Shown piece after piece: positions 1 to 7,584 of a DNA stretch of 43,020 bases (the stretch's first letter is position 1; every line of letters starts with the position of its first letter). The position numbers and the translations under genes were made by a program. The DNA is taken from assembly GCA_031281555.1 (NCBI GenBank), contig JAITFK010000162.1:1-43020 (forward strand), in the 5' to 3' direction. Source of the DNA: Treponema sp. (GTDB taxonomy: Bacteria > Spirochaetota > Spirochaetia > Treponematales > Breznakiellaceae). A model generated the notes under the pieces. The model saw only the letters and a list, made by a program, of their open reading frames with translations. It did no database searches and was not told the origin of the DNA.

Positions 1-55
1 CCTCGGTCTTGAATTCCTTCGTATAAGACCGTCTTTCATTGTTTTTCTTTGCCAT
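1..55 (-). CDS. Transposase OrfA N-terminus (IS3-like), partial at window edge
   Basis: Reading leftward from the ATG at 55, the frame is open to the window edge and starts MAKKNNERRSYTKEFKTE. The pattern RR-S/K-Y-x-x-E-F-K is the usual start of IS3-family OrfA helix-turn-helix proteins. A strong ribosome binding site (AAGGAGAGGG) lies just upstream of the ATG. Only 18 residues are visible, so the family call rests on this short motif. The position, directly behind a toxin gene that loses its 3' end, supports an insertion sequence here. Confidence 0.55.
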   Translation of the reverse strand, partial: MAKKNNERRSYTKEFKTE

Positions 56-85
56 TTTCCCTCTCCTTACCATTGTATTTTGTGC

Positions 86-295
86 TTATTCTTTTGTTAA
101 CTGGTAGGGGTAAGGTTCAATACCAACCTCAACTTGGGTAGAAAAACCTCGGTAATTAGTGTAGACAGGGGCGCAAATTACAGAGGAGAAACTTTGATCG
201 ATAAGAGTTTGTCGGGAAACAACCAGAAAAACCCGATATTTCTTTGGGTCGTTTTTAGAACCTCGATAAACACGGTACAAATCACCCCGTTTCAC
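86..295 (-). pseudogene. MazF/PemK-like toxin, 3'-truncated by probable IS insertion
   Basis: The 69-residue product starts [12 protein letters not shown] and continues through a VFLVVSRQ segment and a [12 protein letters not shown] segment, the first strands of the MazF/PemK endoribonuclease fold. Family members are about 110 residues long and continue past the VEVGI strand with a conserved second half. Here the last residues (PYPYQLTKE) do not fit and are probably encoded by the end of the neighbouring insertion sequence. The start overlaps the antitoxin stop by 4 bases, the normal antitoxin-toxin coupling. An active nuclease is unlikely because the C-terminal half is missing. Confidence 0.7.
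101..119 (-). repeat. Candidate terminal inverted repeat end of the IS element
   Basis: On the minus strand the sequence TGAACCTTACCCCTACCAG begins exactly where the MazF-like reading frame stops resembling its family. IS3-family ends usually begin with TG and often carry a run of C a few bases in. The partner end lies outside the window, so this boundary is inferred from the toxin truncation point and the base pattern only. Confidence 0.35.
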
Positions 296-528
296 GGATC
301 GTCTTCCTCAAAGATCGACACTTGGTACAACAGCACGTCTTCAGCTTCGGCGTTAAGCTCGTCTGCATGGAGGCGGAATAGCTCCATTTCCTGCTCTTCT
401 GACATTATCTCCTTACCAGTTGAAGCCGGGAAGAAACGTATTTCAGCTCTCCCCGCAGGTACTTCAGGTGGCACATCAATAGTAAGCCGATGGTTTACAG
501 GTATTTCTACAGTTTGAGTAACGCTCAT
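292..528 (-). CDS. Antitoxin of a MazEF-like pair
   Basis: The 78-residue protein starts with a beta-rich segment ([27 protein letters not shown]), as in small DNA-binding antitoxin N-termini, followed by an acidic C-terminal tail (EEQEMELF, then EEDDP) of the sort that binds a toxin. It lies upstream of, and overlaps by 4 bases, the MazF-like frame on the same strand, so it should be the antitoxin that represses the pair. It looks intact although its toxin is truncated. The exact antitoxin family is not recognised from sequence alone. Confidence 0.6.
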   Translation of the reverse strand: MSVTQTVEIPVNHRLTIDVPPEVPAGRAEIRFFPASTGKEIMSEEQEMELFRLHADELNAEAEDVLLYQVSIFEEDDP

Positions 529-555
529 AAATAAAATATAGCATGATAAGGACGC

Positions 556-600
556 TTAAAACAAGCAACATAACATGCGGGAATATTTGCCTTGTTTTAA
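556..600. repeat. Inverted repeat in the antitoxin/GH3 intergenic region
   Basis: TTAAAACAAGCAA (556-568) is matched in inverted form by TTGCCTTGTTTTAA (587-600), with one inserted base. It lies in the 136-bp gap between the divergent antitoxin and beta-glucosidase genes. It could be an operator for either gene or a weak hairpin; nothing further decides this. No convincing full promoter was found in the gap. Confidence 0.4.
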
Positions 601-664
601 TGATTTTACGGTGTTACCATGAAAAGTATGATTTACGGTAAATAACTCTTGGGGAGGCGTCAAT

Positions 665-3160
665 ATGAAAAAAGTATGGACAAAAGCGGCATTAAGTAAT
701 GAGGTAACAAAGCGGGAACTTGAACATAGAGAACTTGCCAGGCAAATAGCGGCGGAGGGAATTGTCCTTTTGGCGAATGACGGAACACTGCCGCTTAAGG
801 CGGGCAGTATAGCTCTTTTCGGCGCGGGAGCGGCGTTTACCATAAAGGGCGGAACCGGAAGCGGCGAAGTAAACGGACGCTATACAGTTATGATTTGGGA
901 AGGCTTGAAAAACGCCGGGTTTACCGTAACAACAGAAAGCTGGCTTAACGAATACCTTTCTGCGCTTGATAGCGAGAAAGAAAAATATTACAAACAGTTA
1001 TTTAAGAAACTTCAAAAGGCTCTTTTAGGCGGGGACGAAACAATGATCAATATAATGTCCGACGCTTTTCATTACCCTGTCGGTAGGGTTATAACGGAAG
1101 CCGACATTACAAAAAGCAATACCGAAACTTGTATATATGTGATTTCCAGACAGGCGGGCGAATGCTCGGACAGGAAGTTCGAGAACTATGAATATACGCT
1201 TGAGCCTGACGAAATCAATAACATCAGGATTTGCGCCGTAAAATACAAAAAGACTGTCCTCGCTGTTAATATCGGCAGTTCTATTGATTTAAGCCCGTTA
1301 GACGAAATCGAAGGTATAAACGCTGTTATCTACTTCTGTCAGCAGGGCATGGAGGGCGGCAACGCTTTCGCTGATGTCGTTACGGGAAAAACGCCGCCGT
1401 CGGGCTGCCTCACAAATACCTGGGCTAAAAAATATGACGACCTGCCTTTCGCCGGGGAATACAGCTACCTGAAAGGCGCAATTGATAAAGAGTACTATAA
1501 GGAGGGAATCTATGTCGGCTACCGTTATTTTGACAGCTTCAACGCCGCTCCCCGTTATGAGTTCGGGTACGGTTTAACATACTCAGACTTTACGATTGAA
1601 TGCGCCGGAATAGACACGCAAAAATCATCTGTTACCGTAACGGCAAAAGTTACGAACACAGGTAAATCTTATTCAGGTAAAAAGACAGTTCAACTTTATG
1701 TAAGCTGTCCCGACGGTGAAATAAAACGTGAGTACCAGAGCCTTGCGGCGTTCGCCAAAACAAAGGTTCTCGCTCCCGGCGAGTCGGAAAGTCTGACGCT
1801 TGCTTTTGATTTGACAGACCTTGCGGGATACAAAGAAAGCTCGTCAGCGTACATTTTGGAAGCGGGCGAATACATTATTCGGCTCGGTTCTTCCTCACGA
1901 AAGACGCAGGTTGTCGGCGTCGTTTCACTTGACGAAACAGTCGTTACAGAGCAGTGCGAAAAAGTCTGCCCGCTTCAAAACAAATTGGAAGAGCTTACCT
2001 GCGCTTCAAAAGCTGAAATCCCCTCCGGTGTTAAGCGTGTTTTTGTTAAAGCGTCTGATATTAAAACGCAGACGCACGATTACAAAACTATACGGCAGAC
2101 AAACAATCCCAAAGCGGAAAAGTGGATGGCTCTTCTGTCCAAAGAAGACAGACTCAAATTCCTATTGGGAGCGGGCATGGCGGGCGCAGGCTTTTTTAAT
2201 GTTCCCGGAAACGCCGCTGTTACTACTTCGGATTTTACAGGTAAAGGAATAGTCAACATTTCTTTAGCCGACGGCCAGGCCGGTCTGCGGCTCCAGAGTG
2301 TATCGGTTATTAAAAAATCCGGCGTGATTAAAATGGTAGAACCTATGATGGAAATGTTCCGGTATACTAACGCTTTTTTCAAAAAGTATATGTTCGGCAC
2401 GCCGGAACAGGGACAGGTCGTGTACCAATACGCCACAGCTTTCCCTATCGGGACGGCTATCGCGCAGACATGGAACACGGAAATAATGGAGGCTTTCGGT
2501 AAAGCCGTGGGGACGGAGATGCTTGAATACGGCGTTACGTTCTGGTTAGCTCCGGGCATGAACATTCAGCGTAATCCGCTGTGCGGACGTAATTATGAGT
2601 ACTACAGCGAAGACCCTGTTCTTACGGGCAAAACCGCCGCCGCCGTTACGAGAGGCGTACAAAGCCATAGCGGCTGTTATGTGACACTTAAACATTACGC
2701 CGCCAATAATCAGGAACAGCTGCGCAATCATTCTGACAGCGTGATCGGCGAGCGGACATTACGTGAAATATACCTTAAGGGCTTTAAAATCGCCGTAAAA
2801 GAAGGCGCTAAGGGCGTTATGACAAGTTATAATCTGCTTAACGGCACATACACCGCCGACAACTTCGACCTGTGCACAAAATTGCTGCGTCAGGAATGGG
2901 GCTTTGACGGCGTTGTAATGACGGACTGGTTTTCCAGCGGAAAAGGAATGGCGAATAACGGTTTGGCGATCAAGGCCGGAAACGATTTGATTATGCCTGG
3001 CGGCAAAAAATATTTGAAAATGCTGAAAAAGGACATAAAGCTTGGGAAGGTTTCCGATGAGGAGATAAACCGCTCCTGCGCGAGAGTCCTTACAGCTATC
3101 GCCGAAAGCGACACGCAAAAAGAGTTCGAGAAAAGGGGAATGGGGAGTAGGGTTGTTTGA
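665..3160 (+). CDS. Glycoside hydrolase family 3 beta-glucosidase, permuted domain order
   Basis: This 831-residue protein hydrolyses beta-linked glucosides or short oligosaccharides. The domains occur in reverse of the usual GH3 order. Residues about 20-270 resemble the GH3 C-terminal sandwich domain (EGIVLLANDGTLPL; MEGGNAFADVVTGKTPPSG). Residues about 280-430 hold a fibronectin-III-like part (PRYEFGYGLTYSDF). The TIM barrel comes last, with GVMTSYN, then GFDGVVMTDW, whose Asp754 is the expected nucleophile. The same reversed arrangement is known from Ruminococcus albus and Butyrivibrio beta-glucosidases. No signal peptide is seen, so it is probably cytoplasmic. GGGGAGG stands 7 bases before the ATG. 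It stands alone, divergent from the antitoxin. Confidence 0.92.
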   Translation: MKKVWTKAALSNEVTKRELEHRELARQIAAEGIVLLANDGTLPLKAGSIALFGAGAAFTIKGGTGSGEVNGRYTVMIWEGLKNAGFTVTTESWLNEYLSALDSEKEKYYKQLFKKLQKALLGGDETMINIMSDAFHYPVGRVITEADITKSNTETCIYVISRQAGECSDRKFENYEYTLEPDEINNIRICAVKYKKTVLAVNIGSSIDLSPLDEIEGINAVIYFCQQGMEGGNAFADVVTGKTPPSGCLTNTWAKKYDDLPFAGEYSYLKGAIDKEYYKEGIYVGYRYFDSFNAAPRYEFGYGLTYSDFTIECAGIDTQKSSVTVTAKVTNTGKSYSGKKTVQLYVSCPDGEIKREYQSLAAFAKTKVLAPGESESLTLAFDLTDLAGYKESSSAYILEAGEYIIRLGSSSRKTQVVGVVSLDETVVTEQCEKVCPLQNKLEELTCASKAEIPSGVKRVFVKASDIKTQTHDYKTIRQTNNPKAEKWMALLSKEDRLKFLLGAGMAGAGFFNVPGNAAVTTSDFTGKGIVNISLADGQAGLRLQSVSVIKKSGVIKMVEPMMEMFRYTNAFFKKYMFGTPEQGQVVYQYATAFPIGTAIAQTWNTEIMEAFGKAVGTEMLEYGVTFWLAPGMNIQRNPLCGRNYEYYSEDPVLTGKTAAAVTRGVQSHSGCYVTLKHYAANNQEQLRNHSDSVIGERTLREIYLKGFKIAVKEGAKGVMTSYNLLNGTYTADNFDLCTKLLRQEWGFDGVVMTDWFSSGKGMANNGLAIKAGNDLIMPGGKKYLKMLKKDIKLGKVSDEEINRSCARVLTAIAESDTQKEFEKRGMGSRVV

Positions 3161-3210
3161 TAAGTTTTACGCTACGCTTACGAACTAAAACCCAACCTCT
3201 AAAACCTTAT

Positions 3211-4581
3211 TTACGATTTTGTCCATTTGCCGCCTTTGTTTGTGTATGTTCCTGTACCTCCGGTAAGGTACTTGTCGCGCAAGTCGCCGGGGAAGGTATC
3301 TGCAGGGCTGAAATTGTCGGAAGCAATGTTTCCTTCAAATGTTACGCTTGCAAGTTTGGCGCATTTCAGGAAAGCACCGTCGTCAATAGTGGTAACGTTT
3401 TTCGGAATGGTAAGACTGGTAAGCCCCGCAACTTGAAAAGACCATTTTCCGATATTTGTAACGCCGTTACCTATAGATACGCTTTTAAGAGCGGCGCAGT
3501 AAGCAAATGCATTCTCCCCAATGGTTGTAACGCCGTTACCTATTGATAGTGAAGTAAGTTTAGCGCATCTGAAAAAAGCGCCTTGCTCAATGACAATAAC
3601 ACTGTCCGGTATGGTTATGCTCATAAGACTTGCGCAGCCTTGAAAAGCATACTCCCCAATGGCAGTAACGCCGTTACTTATTGTTACGTTTTTAAGTTTT
3701 AAACAACTCATAAAAGCGTTGTTTCCAATGGTTTTAACACTGTCCGGTATAATAACATCAATAAGACTTGTGCAGTATTGAAAAGCGTTCTCTCCTATGG
3801 TTGTAACGCTGTTTCCTATTATTACAGAAGCAAGTTTCGCGCATCTATAAAAAGTGCCATCTCCAATGACTGTGACATTGTTCGGTATGATTATACTCGT
3901 AAGACTTGTGCAATCTTTAAAAGCCAATTCCTCAATGGTTGTAACACCGTTTCCTATGGTTATGCTTTTAAGTTTTGAGCAATTCATAAAAGCGCTAATC
4001 CCAATGGTTTTAACGCTGTCAGGTATAATTATGTCCGTAAGACTTGCGCATTTATAAAAAGCCTGTTCCCCAATATTGATTACGCCGTTTCCTATTGTTA
4101 TGCTCGACAGTTTTGCGCAACTCATAAAAGCGCCGAACTCAATGGTTTTAACGTTATCCGGTATTGTTATACTTTTAAGTGCGGTACAATTTGCAAATGC
4201 CCAACTTTCAATATTGGTAACTCCGTTCCCTATGGTTACGGATGCAAGGCTGGTACAACTGTCAAAAGCCTGCTCACCAATGACGGTAACGCTATCCGGT
4301 ATTGTTATGCTGGTAATTTTTGTTAGTTTGAAAGCTAATTCGCTAATGGCCGTTACCGGAAGATCATTGTAAACGGCAGGTATAACTACAATGCCTTTTG
4401 CTACTGTTCCTTTGCTTACACTGTACGCCTTACCATTGTTGATTAGTTCATAGTCAAGTCCGTCAGTTCCGCTTTGTGCATAGGCTGTAATAGAACCGGC
4501 TGTAATTAAAAGTATTATTAGAAATGCTTTGAAACTAATTAAAAGAACGGGGGATAAGAACTGATTCTTGCTACTTTTCAT
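3211..4581 (-). CDS. Secreted BspA-like leucine-rich repeat protein
   Basis: The 456-residue protein has an N-terminal hydrophobic signal peptide with a likely cleavage after AYA (residue 35). From about residue 75 it consists of about 15 repeats of 23 residues of the type LTSITIPDSVTVIGEQAF, the LRR_5 (BspA/TpLRR) pattern found in surface proteins of treponemes and oral or gut bacteria, often used in adhesion. The repeats are close to identical in DNA as well, so length variation by recombination is possible. AAGGAAAT precedes the ATG. It has no recognisable C-terminal anchor and stands alone in its orientation. Confidence 0.9.
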   Translation of the reverse strand: MKSSKNQFLSPVLLISFKAFLIILLITAGSITAYAQSGTDGLDYELINNGKAYSVSKGTVAKGIVVIPAVYNDLPVTAISELAFKLTKITSITIPDSVTVIGEQAFDSCTSLASVTIGNGVTNIESWAFANCTALKSITIPDNVKTIEFGAFMSCAKLSSITIGNGVINIGEQAFYKCASLTDIIIPDSVKTIGISAFMNCSKLKSITIGNGVTTIEELAFKDCTSLTSIIIPNNVTVIGDGTFYRCAKLASVIIGNSVTTIGENAFQYCTSLIDVIIPDSVKTIGNNAFMSCLKLKNVTISNGVTAIGEYAFQGCASLMSITIPDSVIVIEQGAFFRCAKLTSLSIGNGVTTIGENAFAYCAALKSVSIGNGVTNIGKWSFQVAGLTSLTIPKNVTTIDDGAFLKCAKLASVTFEGNIASDNFSPADTFPGDLRDKYLTGGTGTYTNKGGKWTKS

Positions 4582-4631
4582 GGTGATTTCCTTTTTTGTA
4601 AGAATTTTCGCTCACAAAGGCGATTGTTGTA

Positions 4632-4660
4632 ATATTGCGATTTGTTAGGTTATTTGTCAA
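4632..4660 (-). promoter_or_regulatory. Possible promoter of the BspA-like gene
   Basis: On the minus strand a perfect TTGACA (4660-4655) is followed after 17 bases by CAATAT (4637-4632), about 50 bases before the start codon of the LRR protein. The -10 match is weak, so this is a moderate call based on the perfect -35 and the correct spacing. Confidence 0.35.
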
Positions 4661-4662
4661 CG

Positions 4663-4822
4663 ATATCTTATAGGTGGCAGGGGAAAGTCACTGCGGCTGT
4701 ATTGGCGTGGATCGCCGATGCAGCCATGCCTCGCAAACGCCGTAGGCGTCTTGCGCAGCATGCGTAGACTAAGGCCACGACACCAACTGCCGCAGGGGCT
4801 TTCCACTGCCGCCGTAAGACAT
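4663..4822. repeat. Large imperfect palindromic intergenic element (about 160 bp)
   Basis: The outer arms 4673-4697 and 4789-4813 are inverted copies with about 4 mismatches in 25 bases, and weaker pairing extends to about 4663 and 4822. The interior also pairs partly (GCGTGG with CCACGA) and the centre holds ACGCCGTAGGCGT. The whole could fold into one long cruciform or RNA hairpin. It is more GC-rich than the flanking AT-rich sequence and contains no plausible gene. This resembles a REP/BIME- or MITE-like dispersed element; copy number elsewhere cannot be seen from one window. Confidence 0.6.
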
Positions 4823-4853
4823 AGATGGCGTATTGCAGGATAAGACAGCGTTT

Positions 4854-5921
4854 TCAGTTATGATTTCCCAATAGTTTTATCTTTGCGTGAATATAATCGA
4901 GCTTATTGTCATTAAGCACCGCGCGGCGGTAAGGTTTCCCATGCACGCCGTCTATTTTATAACCGCCTCTTGTTACAAACTTTTTGCTCTTGCCTTCGGT
5001 AAACCAGTATACAAGGGCAATATCCGTATTTGTAATTTCAATAGCGTTTATGCCTTTTCTGCCGAGCACGCTGCCCGAGTTAAAAAGGCACGGCACGGGA
5101 AGCTCGTCTCCGTAAAGACTTTGACGCAGCGTATCACGCTTTTCTTTTTTTCTCAGTTTGCCGAGTTCTTTCCTAAGTTCCGTAACTTCATTTTCTATCC
5201 GGGTACGGGCTTCTCCCTGTGAAAGAGGGTAGTCCTGACAAAGCCTTTCAATTTCAAATTTGATATAGTCGAAGCGGCTTAACGATTCAAAAAGAGGCCT
5301 GTGCGTATGACCTATTATTGAGAGGCAGTTGTTAGCGAGAGAGAAATCGTAGGCTTTTTTTTCTATGTGAAACTGTTTATGAGGATTGCGGGCAGCGGAC
5401 ATATTCTTTATTCCCAACGGTTTAATAATATACCTTATGCCAAACCCGATTAAATTATTGTATCTGTTGTAAATATTTGACAGTTGATGCCCGTGGTACA
5501 CGAAAGCCGACACGACGCCGGTTTCTATTTTTATCACTGTATGCAGGGGATAAGGGGAAGGGCTGTTTTTTTTTGCCAGAAGCGGTTCATCGTGATTGCC
5601 GATGATTTTGTAAAGCCTGTTTTCTTTAAAAAAAAGATTAAAGACCCTGTACATTTGCGCCCATTTTTCACGGATATAATCAAGCGAGTATTTTTGAAGT
5701 TCTTCGATGTCTCCGTTAAGGACTAAAATCCAGCCGTTCTTGAAGTAATATTCTTCAAGCATGCTTATCAGCATCTCTCCGTTACGGTTAAGGTCGTCTC
5801 TTGAGCCTGAACCCATGTGGAAATCGCTTATAATCAGAACTTTGCCGCCGTTTGAGATGTCCAGAACAGCGCTTGAAAATTCTTTTTCGGATAGGCGGTT
5901 TAAAAAAAGTTTATCCGGCAT
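4854..5921 (-). CDS. Calcineurin-like metallophosphoesterase
   Basis: The 355-residue protein shows the full metallophosphoesterase signature in order: ISDFHMGSG (metal Asp and His), VLNGDIEEL, IIGNHDEP, VYHGHQ and IIGHTHRP. These bind two metal ions and hydrolyse phosphoester bonds. The substrate cannot be told; UDP-diacylglucosamine hydrolases and general phosphoesterases share these motifs. A charged, probably helical segment (about residues 225-265, rich in E, K and R) follows the last motif. The ATG at 5921 has no clear ribosome binding site and lies only 10 bases behind the mature 3' end of a tRNA gene on the same strand, so it may be co-transcribed with the tRNA. Confidence 0.85.
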   Translation of the reverse strand: MPDKLFLNRLSEKEFSSAVLDISNGGKVLIISDFHMGSGSRDDLNRNGEMLISMLEEYYFKNGWILVLNGDIEELQKYSLDYIREKWAQMYRVFNLFFKENRLYKIIGNHDEPLLAKKNSPSPYPLHTVIKIETGVVSAFVYHGHQLSNIYNRYNNLIGFGIRYIIKPLGIKNMSAARNPHKQFHIEKKAYDFSLANNCLSIIGHTHRPLFESLSRFDYIKFEIERLCQDYPLSQGEARTRIENEVTELRKELGKLRKKEKRDTLRQSLYGDELPVPCLFNSGSVLGRKGINAIEITNTDIALVYWFTEGKSKKFVTRGGYKIDGVHGKPYRRAVLNDNKLDYIHAKIKLLGNHN

Positions 5922-5931
5922 AAATTTGTTT

Positions 5932-6004
5932 GGGCCTTCAGGGACTTGAACCCCGGACCTACAGATTATGAGTCTGCAGCTCTAACCGACTGAGCTAAAG
6001 GCCC
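5932..6004 (-). tRNA. tRNA with CAU anticodon (elongator Met or Ile2)
   Basis: The 73-base cloverleaf is complete. The acceptor stem GGGCCTT pairs with AAGGCCC, the D stem is GCTC/GAGC, the anticodon stem GCAGA/TCTGT encloses the loop CTCATAA (anticodon CAT), and the T arm is CGGGG-TTCAAGT-CCCTG. The discriminator base is A and CCA is not encoded. CAU anticodons serve elongator Met, or Ile after lysidine modification. Initiator tRNA is unlikely given the fully paired first acceptor base pair. Met versus Ile2 cannot be settled here. Confidence 0.93.
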
Positions 6005-6011
6005 TTTAGTA

Positions 6012-6041
6012 TAAATATCAGGAAAAATTAGTAAATGTCAA
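6012..6041 (-). promoter_or_regulatory. Probable tRNA promoter
   Basis: On the minus strand TTGACA (6041-6036) is separated by 18 bases from TATTTA (6017-6012). The predicted start of transcription falls at about 6005, immediately before the first base of the tRNA, which would leave almost no 5' leader for RNase P to remove. Confidence 0.45.
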
Positions 6042-6064
6042 TACTATTTTGGTCGGCAATTGTT

Positions 6065-6070
6065 TATAAT
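6065..6070 (+). promoter_or_regulatory. Consensus -10 box directly before the MCE operon
   Basis: A perfect TATAAT lies 9 bases before the ATG at 6080. The -35 region is poor. If used, it would start the transcript at about 6077, only about 3 bases before the ATG, and it would exclude the upstream alternative start at 6035. Confidence 0.3.
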
Positions 6071-6079
6071 ATAAATACA

Positions 6080-6850
6080 ATGCTAAATCCGGTTAATGCG
6101 CTGAATAAAATATTCTATAACTTGGGTTTTTTCGCAAGGACACTTGCCGGAGTCGGCAGTTTTATCCGTAATTCAAAAACATCTTTTAAAATACTTATCA
6201 TGCAGATACTTTTTACATTTGTTCACGCCCTGGGAATATCAACGCTTCTTGCTTTAGCGATAGGAGCCGCCGTTAATATTATAGGTATGCCGTTTTTATC
6301 AATGATATCCCAGCAAAGCTTAATTTACTCGCTTTTGATTCTCCTTATTACAAGGGAGTTGGGGCCGCTTTTAACGGCTTTTATAGTTATCGCCCGCTCG
6401 GCAACGGCAATCGCTACGGAAATTGCGGGAATGGTTGTCTCGCATGAAGTTGAAGCGTATATTTCTGTAGGTATTGATCCTATTGAGCATCTAGCGGTAC
6501 CCAGGTTTTTAGGAGTAACCATTTCACTTGTTTTGTTGAATATTTATTTTTCTGTTTTCGGGCTTGCCGGTTCGTACGTTATTGCTCAATTTTTTAACAG
6601 AATGTCTATAGAATCTTATTTTTCCGGTCTTCTTCAAAATTTAAGCCTGAAAAGTATATTGTTTTCAATAATAAAAAGCGTTTCATTCGGGGCGATTATT
6701 TCTATCGGCGCTGTGATAAATGGTTTTTCGGTAGAAAGAGCCAGTACCGAAGTTCCGGTAGCGGGATTAAAAGCGGTAACCAGCGCGTTCGCGCTTTGTA
6801 TAGTGGTTAATGTTTTTTTGTCGGCGTTGTATTATATTGTATTGGCGTAA
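6080..6850 (+). CDS. MlaE-like ABC transporter permease
   Basis: This integral membrane protein (256 residues from the chosen start, 271 if read from 6035) has about five hydrophobic segments. It also has the MlaE/YrbE family core: LLITRELGPLLTAFIVIARSATAIATEIAGM followed in part by EVEAYISVGIDP. Family members form the membrane part of MCE transporters that move phospholipids between inner and outer membranes. I prefer the ATG at 6080 because the 15 residues before it are atypical and a TATAAT lies inside them. Its stop overlaps the ATPase start (TAATG), showing translational coupling. Confidence 0.88.
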   Translation: MLNPVNALNKIFYNLGFFARTLAGVGSFIRNSKTSFKILIMQILFTFVHALGISTLLALAIGAAVNIIGMPFLSMISQQSLIYSLLILLITRELGPLLTAFIVIARSATAIATEIAGMVVSHEVEAYISVGIDPIEHLAVPRFLGVTISLVLLNIYFSVFGLAGSYVIAQFFNRMSIESYFSGLLQNLSLKSILFSIIKSVSFGAIISIGAVINGFSVERASTEVPVAGLKAVTSAFALCIVVNVFLSALYYIVLA

Positions 6851-7584
6851 TGACGGAAATTGTTAAATTAAAAAATGTCAGTTTCTCGGCTCAGGAAGGA
6901 TTTGTTGTTCAGAATGTTACAGTTGATTTTACAGCGGCAAAAACAACAGCGATTGTAGGTCCGTCAGGCGGGGGAAAAAGTACCGTATTAAAACTTGCCG
7001 CAGGGCTTTTAGTTCCCGATAATGGAGAAGTTTTATACAAAGGTAAGAACGTTGCACAGATGAATCGAAGTGAAAACCTTGATTTCCGCCGTGAAGGAGC
7101 GTTTGTTTTTCAAGATTCGGCTCTTTGGGCTAATCAGGATTTGTATCAGATACTGGAGCTTCCCCTAAAAATACATTATCCTGCTATGTCTAAATGGGAA
7201 CGCGCCAAACGTATAAGAGAGACTACTTCTAGGGTTGGTTATAAAAGGGAACTTGGAATAAGGCCGTCAAGGCTTTCAATGGGCGAGCAGAAACTTATCG
7301 CTTTTGCGCGGGCATTACTTTGTGAGCCTTCTCTTCTTTTTCTTGACGAATGGACCGAATCTCTGGATGAAACAGCCGCGGACAGGCTTATTGATATTGT
7401 CCGTCAAAAGCAAAGAGAAGGCTCTTCGATTATTTTTGTGAGCCATGATATGCGGTTAATCATGGATTTAGCCGATTTTGTAGTAATGGTAATTGACGGT
7501 AAAGTAACAATTAAGGCTCCGAAGGACAATATTATCAGCGATCTATTGCTCAATGATTTCTTAAAAATAGGAATAGCGTCATGA
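6850..7584 (+). CDS. MlaF-like ABC transporter ATPase
   Basis: The 244-residue ATPase carries Walker A GPSGGGKST (37-45), signature LSMGEQ (142-147), Walker B SLLFLDEW (161-168) and the switch SHDMR. It should energise the lipid transporter formed with the permease just before it and the MCE protein just after it. The signature has Met in place of the first Gly of LSGGQ, a mild deviation. It overlaps both neighbours by 1 and 4 bases, so all three are made from one message. Confidence 0.9.
   Translation: MTEIVKLKNVSFSAQEGFVVQNVTVDFTAAKTTAIVGPSGGGKSTVLKLAAGLLVPDNGEVLYKGKNVAQMNRSENLDFRREGAFVFQDSALWANQDLYQILELPLKIHYPAMSKWERAKRIRETTSRVGYKRELGIRPSRLSMGEQKLIAFARALLCEPSLLFLDEWTESLDETAADRLIDIVRQKQREGSSIIFVSHDMRLIMDLADFVVMVIDGKVTIKAPKDNIISDLLLNDFLKIGIAS

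Noticed and set aside
2080-2565. 161-residue antisense frame inside the GH3 gene
   Set aside because: It lies opposite a strongly conserved catalytic domain, has no ribosome binding site and matches no family; other long frames opposite priA, argD and the ABC genes were dropped for the same reason.
3400-4350. Regular DNA repeats resembling a CRISPR or satellite array
   Set aside because: The period is 69 bases, the repeats vary and the minus frame is continuously coding for 23-residue LRR units; there are no constant repeats with unique spacers.
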